Of a DNA stretch of 64,000 bases, positions 58,514 to 64,000 are shown one piece after another. A model generated the notes under the pieces. That model was not told where the DNA came from. It ran no database searches and saw only the letters and a program-made list of their open reading frames with translations. The stretch lies in contig JBAIZL010000001.1 in assembly GCA_036971475.1 (NCBI GenBank), positions 95,736,350-95,800,349 of the forward strand. Direction: 5' to 3'. The DNA comes from Prosapia bicincta (lineage: Eukaryota; Arthropoda; Insecta; Hemiptera; Cercopidae). The translations under genes were made by a program, and so were the position numbers. How positions within the stretch are numbered: position 1 is the stretch's first letter; each line of letters starts with the position of its first letter.

Positions 58514-59432
58514 TGTACTTGGTGCTACCAGATCCAATTAGTTAGCAGGTGTTTTTTATTTATGTTAAAAATTAAGACGAAATAAATATATATTCTCTTA
58601 TACCACTGTGCTTAGAATTAGATGAAGAACATATATATAAGGTTTATATGTTGACAACTTGAGGCTTTTATTCAGTAGGGAGGATAAAATATAGTTTTTT
58701 TACTATAGAAAAAAATTATTCTTAGCTTTGTGGATAAAATAACATTTTCCTTGTGATGAATTATGGAGTCATTTGAAGCCCAAAGTAATATGGAATAGAG
58801 ATATATGCATATGTAGCATTACAAAAATAATAATTCTACTTACTATAATAGTCAGCTGCCAACTAGGTTTGAATGTGACATAATAGTTCACTTTGATGTA
58901 ATTATTGTAAAAGAAAAACAAATTAAACTAAACACCATATTTTCAAGTACAAAATATATTTATAAAATTGGCACAAAACATTTATAGGCCTAAATGTAAA
59001 TTATTGAAAAATGTCATACATTATTGAAAACTGTTCGATGTTGTAGTCTTTAAGAGTGTGAAACTTATCAAAGGAAATTTTAGGATGTAATTCTGGGTTA
59101 TTTGGTCTAGTCGCGTAGGAAAAAATTGTGTCTTTCCTACTCAGTGGTATTTTTCTGTTAGATCATAGTACACAGTCTTTGGTTTGTTTATGTGCGATGG
59201 GCTTGAAATTAAATTTCAATACATTATTCAGAAACATAAACTTGAGAATAACAATATTATAAGTTCAAAAGTGAAAACACAATTATTAAAAGATACCCTA
59301 CAGCACAACTCAAAATAACTTTCACAAAAAGCTAAAATGTAGAAATTATTGTTATGAATAACACTAAAATAATATATAAATATAAAAAAAATGTCTTTAT
59401 GCATGAACGAAGCTAAATATATATATATATAT

Positions 59433-59602
59433 AGATTTTTTGGACTAGGAGACTGACAGACTTACCTTGGTAAGAGTCCACTCTGTAGTCTTGAAATAGA
59501 AACACATAAAAGCACTTAAACGTGCATGTGTTTCTATTTCAAGACTACAGAGTGGACTCTTACCAAGGTAAGTCTGTCAGTCTCCTAGTCCAAAAAATCT
59601 AA
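59433..59602. mobile_element. Short head-to-head pair of AGATTTTTTGG ends
   Basis: Arms of about 90 and 75 bp meet at ACTTAAACGTGCATGTG (about 59522). The left outer end touches TA repeats (59417-59432). Confidence 0.8.
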
Positions 59603-59624
59603 ATAATCTTTACCAACCAAAACT

Positions 59625-59656
<32 letters not shown>

Positions 59657-59657
59657 G

Positions 59658-59935
59658 GAATTTTTTGGACTTGATAGGAGACTGAGACAGACTTACCTAA
59701 AGGCAATAGTCCAAAACTGCAATCTCTTGGAAATAAGCACATATAAAACACTTAATACACTTTTATTTGAAATATTTCGATCAACATGATCTTCTTCAGT
59801 CAAGAAAGAGAAAAAGACTGGTTTTTCTTGGGAGAAATATATCATTGTTTAAGTGTTTTTCTGTGTTTCTATTTCAAGACTACAGAGTGGACTCTTACCA
59901 AGGTAAGTCTGTCAGTCTCCTAGTCCAAAAAATCA
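59658..59935. mobile_element. Chimeric pair of two related PLE-type ends
   Basis: The left arm (59658-59818) is a diverged relative (GACTTGATAGGAGACTGAGA); the right arm (59828-59935) is the standard end. Both are bordered by the same AATCTTTACCAACCAAAACT flank that also follows 59602, which shows a segmental duplication. A (TA) tract lies at 59634-59656. Confidence 0.7.
59766..59808 (-). ncRNA. Hammerhead-like box with canonical CTGAAGA
   Basis: Minus strand: TTGA, CTGAAGA, one free A, hairpin GATCA-TGT-TGATC, GAAA, then TAT-T and TCAA pairing with TTGA. Core bases are all canonical, but stem III is nearly absent, so the fold is weaker than at 43.8 kb. Confidence 0.4.
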
Positions 59936-59963
59936 AAATAATCTTTACCAACCAAAACTAACC

Positions 59964-60037
<74 letters not shown>
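59964..60037. repeat. (TA)n microsatellite, interrupted by one TG
   Basis: About 74 bp. The Ile-Tyr repeat frame over it is an artefact. Confidence 0.95.
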
Positions 60038-60041
<4 letters not shown>

Positions 60042-60367
60042 CATTTTAGCCACACAATACTTTCAACTTTATGGATGTAAAATAATATGAACGTCATTAA
60101 ATAATTATCTAAATTAATTGAAATTAAGATACAAAATACCCTTTTTAAAATAAAAAATAATATGCAATGCATCCAACCCCACCTAATTACATTATGGCGG
60201 GAATTACTATTGACTTAATAAAAATAAAAACTTACATCTTGGAAGTGTTGAATCTGAACAAAAATAAAATCATTTGATAATTTTTTTCAATATTCTTGTA
60301 TAAGAAACTTAAACAGTACTATATCATTCAAAATCTAGAAATAAATACACAACATACACACACACAC

Positions 60368-60371
<4 letters not shown>

Positions 60372-60399
<28 letters not shown>

Positions 60400-60535
60400 C
60401 GTGATATTTCACGTTGTCCATTATTTTTCCGTTGCACTGACTTTATGAAATGGTCAAGTGACCGAAAGGTGCCTCATCACATAAGGTAAAATTATTGCAC
60501 TTAGTGGTAGAAAAAATTATTTACAAGTAATAATA

Positions 60536-60583
<48 letters not shown>
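60372..60583 (+). mobile_element. PLE 3' ends of the 48-51 kb family between two TA tracts
   Basis: 60400-60450 is the inverse of the sequence after the right palindrome arm (51431-51475). 60450-60540 is the 3' end with GGTCAAGTGACCGAAAGGTG in plus orientation. TA tracts lie at 60372-60399 and 60541-60583. The TCGACAA box of the hammerhead-like fold is cut off here. Confidence 0.7.
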
Positions 60584-60586
<3 letters not shown>

Positions 60587-60599
60587 AGATGATATATTA

Positions 60600-62381
60600 T
60601 TAATATTATTATTATATAAGATAATGATATATTTCGGACACTATGCGTGCCATCTGTTAGTCATAGAGAGAAACTGAAAGTAGTTGCAGATGTGTATAGA
60701 AGTATAGATACACAAATGTCAGATGTACTGATGTATAGTTTAACATGTTCAACACAGCTGGATTCCCTTGCGTGCCGGTGCGCTCCCTGCTATCCTTCTG
60801 AGAGCCGGCGATCGCACTAGCACGCTCACTCCCAGTCTAATTAAAATTTCTCTAGTATTGATAAGGGTTTGTGTAAAGGTTTGATTTTCATGTCAGTGCT
60901 TCAGAAGAGTTTAGAGAACATTGTGCCTGAGTCGTTTTTAAATCCGGACATCCCAAGTTATCTTTTTGATGCCTCAACTGAAACAATGCTTAAGAGAGTT
61001 TTATAAACAGATTTAATTTTGTTTAACTTTTATATTTTAATGTTTTTTAGTTTTAAATAACCACTTAATGCGGCAAAATATCCGGTGAAACAACAATCAT
61101 GAAAATAAGTTAAGCTTTCTGAACTAACGCAAGAATAAACGATAACTGTCCTATTAGAGTAAATGAAGCTACTCGAGGTGGGAACAGACTACTGTAAATA
61201 AGTCATTGACAAAATGATTGGACGCCCAAAACTAATGTGTCATTATAAGATTGTAGTAAACAAATGTCAGCTAATCTCGGCTTTAAATAGTCTAGGACGT
61301 GACATGCATTATCGATCTCTATCGCTTTGTGAAACACATGACAAGCAGAAACAAACATTCCGAGTTAAACGTTGAGTGGTTATTTTTAGTATGTAGTATA
61401 TTTTAGTAGTAGGTACTTTGATTTCTTATGTAAATTATCTTTTTTTTCTCTGTCTTTTTATTGAGCTTTATTATTTGTCATACAGTATTTTATCATTTGT
61501 ATTAGTTGATATTTTATGTAAATTTCTTTTTTTATTGTGACCCACTAAATAAAACAATATTTTAATGTCTAATAGACTGTTTTGATGACCCCCCCCCCCC
61601 ATTAAACCTTATACTGTAGAAATAAAATTATTGAGATGAAAACAACGGACACAATAATTAGATGCAACGACAAACTATGCAACCTGCATAGCATTTCAAT
61701 AATTCCACTGCTGCCATGTGTGGAAGTTAAAGAAAAAACTGACTGCAGTTTGATGAGATCTCCAATATCGCCGCCATGCTGAATGTGTTAAAAGGTATAG
61801 TGTTTTATAAAGATGTAGATATTGATGATTAAAACTGATTAAGCTGCCATATAGGATCACACTTGATGGCCAAGTGTGATAACCCTGAAATTTGAAGTGT
61901 ATTTTTTTTTGTTAGACTATTGAAACTATTTGTTGGGAGGTGTATTGGCCATGTTTTACACAAAGGCCTAATGCCTGGAAAGGAGCTGTAAGGAGGTTTG
62001 GTATCCTTGTACACACTTCTGTGATTCACTTAATATGTGGATACACATCTGTGACTCACCTACATTTCTCTTTGATTGACAAAGAGCTCTGTGTGTCCAA
62101 AATAAATAATTATCAGACTATATACACCAAGAATCTTACGTGGTATATTTGGGATCGACTTTTGAGAACTTATTAATTACAGGACTTTCATTTTCAAGCT
62201 TTAGAAAACTCGAAACAGAAATATACCCAATAAGATTTTTGTTTAAGTACATTAAAGTGTATGTAATAAGTGAATGCAGGAAAACAGTGTTGATATGTTA
62301 AAAAGTGTATGTTATACAGTTTTAAAATATTTATTACAAGATATATAGATGATTGTTGTAATTCTTCATTTGATGGTTTAG
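60600..62381. other. Intron 5 of ASCC2, right part
   Basis: No recognised gene. A GC-rich patch at 60760-60835, a C12 run at 61589-61600, a perfect hairpin with 10-bp arms at 61856-61880 (ATCACACTTG-ATGGC-CAAGTGTGAT), and text at 62128-62160 (AAGAATCTTACGTGGTAT) like the 3' end of the 12.5-kb PLE. Confidence 0.45.
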
Positions 62382-62599
62382 GTGTTAAAGCACATTGAAG
62401 ATCAGTTGAACAGTGGGAGAGTTGGAGGTGATGAACCTGTCAAACTAAGTGAACGCTCTACAAGTCAAAATACTTTAAACATAGAAACTTTATCTACTTT
62501 AGTCAACTGTTTGTTAGATACTATTCATGGTCTTACATCATTCATGGATGTCTATAAACCTGCAGCCACAATTTATCACCAACAGCATTTTGAAATGAC
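62382..62599 (+). CDS. ASCC2: ASCC2, exon 6
   Basis: The acceptor is gatggtttag (62381) and the donor ATGAC|GTAAGC (62600); 218 bp, ending in phase 2. It encodes VLKHIEDQLNSGRVG, then TLNIETLSTLVNCLLDTIHG and LTSFMDVYKPAATIYHQQHF. This fits the human segment ending in TLWAFLDIFPLACQTFQKHDF. The six exons give about 300 codons, the N-terminal ASCC3-binding half. The CUE domain that binds K63-linked ubiquitin chains should be encoded by exons to the right of the window. Confidence 0.9.
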
Positions 62600-64000
62600 G
62601 TAAGCATCGTTTTTAGTTTAGAAAAAAATGTTCTTATTTTAATGATTTATTATGACAAGTTTTTCTTTAGCCTATTCACAATAAAAATTACGTATCGAAT
62701 TATAAATCTGTCAACTAAAAAAAAAATTGTTGCATATGTTTATACATTCTTGAATTACATAGACGTATGTCATAAATGTATACATAATTTGTCATAGAAT
62801 TTTGTTGCTCAACATTTTCCCCAATGATTAATAGAGTTCTGATGATTACTTGTTACTGTCTTCTTCTGTGTTTTGTCAGATCTGTATTTCTTGTAATCTG
62901 GTAAAATTTTTGGATCGTTTGACATAAGACTTGAGGTAGTCTAGCTTTTTCAATCAGTTAAATGGAAAACAACTTAATTTTTAGGGAAATAAAGTTAAAG
63001 CTGTGTAAATGTGAAATAATGGTTTTCGCAAATAATATAGTCCACTTTCACCATCCATTACAGGGCTAGGATGACCACTATGGTTCTCATTATAAAAAAT
63101 TGGTGCAGCCATTTCAAATTATATTGCTCTAATATGTAGCTCTGACCTCATTTATTATTCTATTTACAATATACAATTTTCAGGGAATTGCCATGGGTTC
63201 ATGGTTTTTTGTTGCATATACAAATCAAATTTTTTTAAAGATGTAGACAGACCTCCTAGTTTATCAATACTCCAACTTCAAGATGAAGAAAATGCTTCTT
63301 TTACAATTGCTTGAAATGATGAACTGTTTACAGGTTAGGTGCTGAACTGTCCAAAGTATATCAACTTTGTTAGGAAGTATTGCATTTCTGATCGGAGTAT
63401 TATTAGTCAAGAGATTGCAAAGTCATATTACTTAGCTTGAGTATTTCATTGGTGTTGGCCACACCTGTGTTTCTGTTTAGATCATAGTTGAAAAGTTGTA
63501 CGCCTGTACAGCTTTTGATTACATGTTATTTGGAATTTGCTGGCTTTCTAGTGAAAAGTTTCTTACTTCCACTCTAATCGGAATGTAATTTTTTTTAATG
63601 TTTTAACAGAAAAACAACTCTATTCATTACTGAACTATAATTAAAAACAAATAATGCAGGACATGATCATTAAATCAGGTTAAAAACTGGTTGGCAGTCA
63701 ACCTGTTAAAAAGTGAGTATTGGTTTATCTCTAGTTAAGACCAAGTCATTTTTAAAAATACTCTAGAGTAGTTTGTTGCATCCAAGAGTCGCAATGAACG
63801 TTTTGCAAATTAATTAACTTACAACTTTGGAAATTACTTTAGGAGGAAAACAGTTGATTTTTAACTTTGTATTTACATTTTTAATTACAAATTAATAAAT
63901 TTGATAAGAACTGAAAAATCTGTCCACTATTTATTTGGAATAAACTGTGTTTAAATAATAATAAATAATACTCAAAAACCTCTAACCTTAAATATTTTAT
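62600..64000. other. Intron 6 of ASCC2 (to the window edge)
   Basis: AT-rich sequence with no exon that continues ASCC2 in phase and no recognised repeat. Confidence 0.5.

Larger units (their letters stand above)
19347..62599 (+). other. ASCC2: ASCC2 gene span (5' part; continues right)
   Basis: Six exons at 19347-19391, 39356-39442, 42803-42963, 47572-47764, 55431-55628 and 62382-62599 join in frame. ASCC2 works with ASCC3 and ASCC1 in alkylation-damage repair and in disassembling collided ribosomes. Introns of about 20.0, 3.4, 4.6, 7.7 and 6.8 kb are made largely of transposon debris on both strands. No second exon set or disabling change was seen, so the gene appears functional. Confidence 0.85.

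Noticed and set aside
60760..60835. tRNA or SINE head in a GC-rich patch
   Set aside because: No A and B box in correct spacing and no cloverleaf could be drawn.
63180..63315. Possible seventh ASCC2 exon after TTTTCAG
   Set aside because: The frame required by phase 2 does not give ASCC2-like residues and no good donor follows.

Overview
The window looks like nuclear DNA of an animal, most likely an insect. It is strongly AT-rich, has long (TA)n and (GT)n microsatellites, spliced genes with GT-AG introns up to 20 kb, and a typical arthropod transposon load (mariner, piggyBac, Tigger/pogo, BEL/Pao and many Penelope-like elements, PLEs). The order of insect cannot be told from the sequence. 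There is no sign of a bacterial, organellar or CRISPR-type locus.

Two host genes are supported. On the minus strand, a small two-exon gene (17777 down to 11329) encodes a protein whose C-terminal part resembles the PPP1R35/Rcd4 centriole-protein family; the match is tentative. About 1.6 kb away and divergent, the plus strand carries the 5' half of ASCC2 (activating signal cointegrator 1 complex subunit 2). Six exons run from 19347 to 62599 with compatible splice phases, and the gene continues beyond the window. The intergenic gap holds an 84-bp tandem duplication and a 227-bp near-perfect palindrome.

Everything else is mobile DNA, nearly all broken and mostly inside introns. Region by region: 1-1.3 kb PLE pieces; 4.2-10.6 kb a large element with ~430-bp terminal inverted repeats (TIRs), carrying a decayed gene of a multicopy arthropod/cnidarian family and a nested piggyBac at 8.4-9.8 kb; 12.5-15.0 kb a head-to-head PLE pair; 15.3-15.7 kb a piggyBac piece; 16.0-17.2 kb two inverted-repeat elements; 24.2-25.6 kb a non-autonomous element; 26.8-27.7 kb a second piggyBac; 28.0-29.3 kb a mariner with both TIRs; 32.9-34.9 kb a PLE interrupted by a 712-bp element with an 8-bp target duplication; 34.9-37.6 kb a BEL/Pao gag-pol remnant; 37.7-39.0 kb another PLE; 39.6-40.9 kb a deleted Tigger; 41-41.5 kb a decayed mariner; 44 kb a PLE 5' part; 46-47 kb a Tigger/Jerky-like piece; 48.35-51.43 kb a large PLE palindrome; 52-53.2 kb a Tigger; 53.8-54.2 kb a third mariner; 54.2-55.2 kb more PLE; 55.9-58.5 kb a foldback element built of tandem repeats; 59.4-60.6 kb a cluster of PLE ends.

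The most notable pattern concerns the PLE ends. They occur again and again as head-to-head inverted pairs with unequal arms, usually with the outer ends touching (TA)n tracts. Several carry a compact hammerhead-ribozyme-like fold: a CTGAnGA-like box, a helix II hairpin, GAAA, a tiny helix III, then a closing helix I. Three diverged copies share one architecture, and the 48-51 kb family has the same layout with an atypical core.
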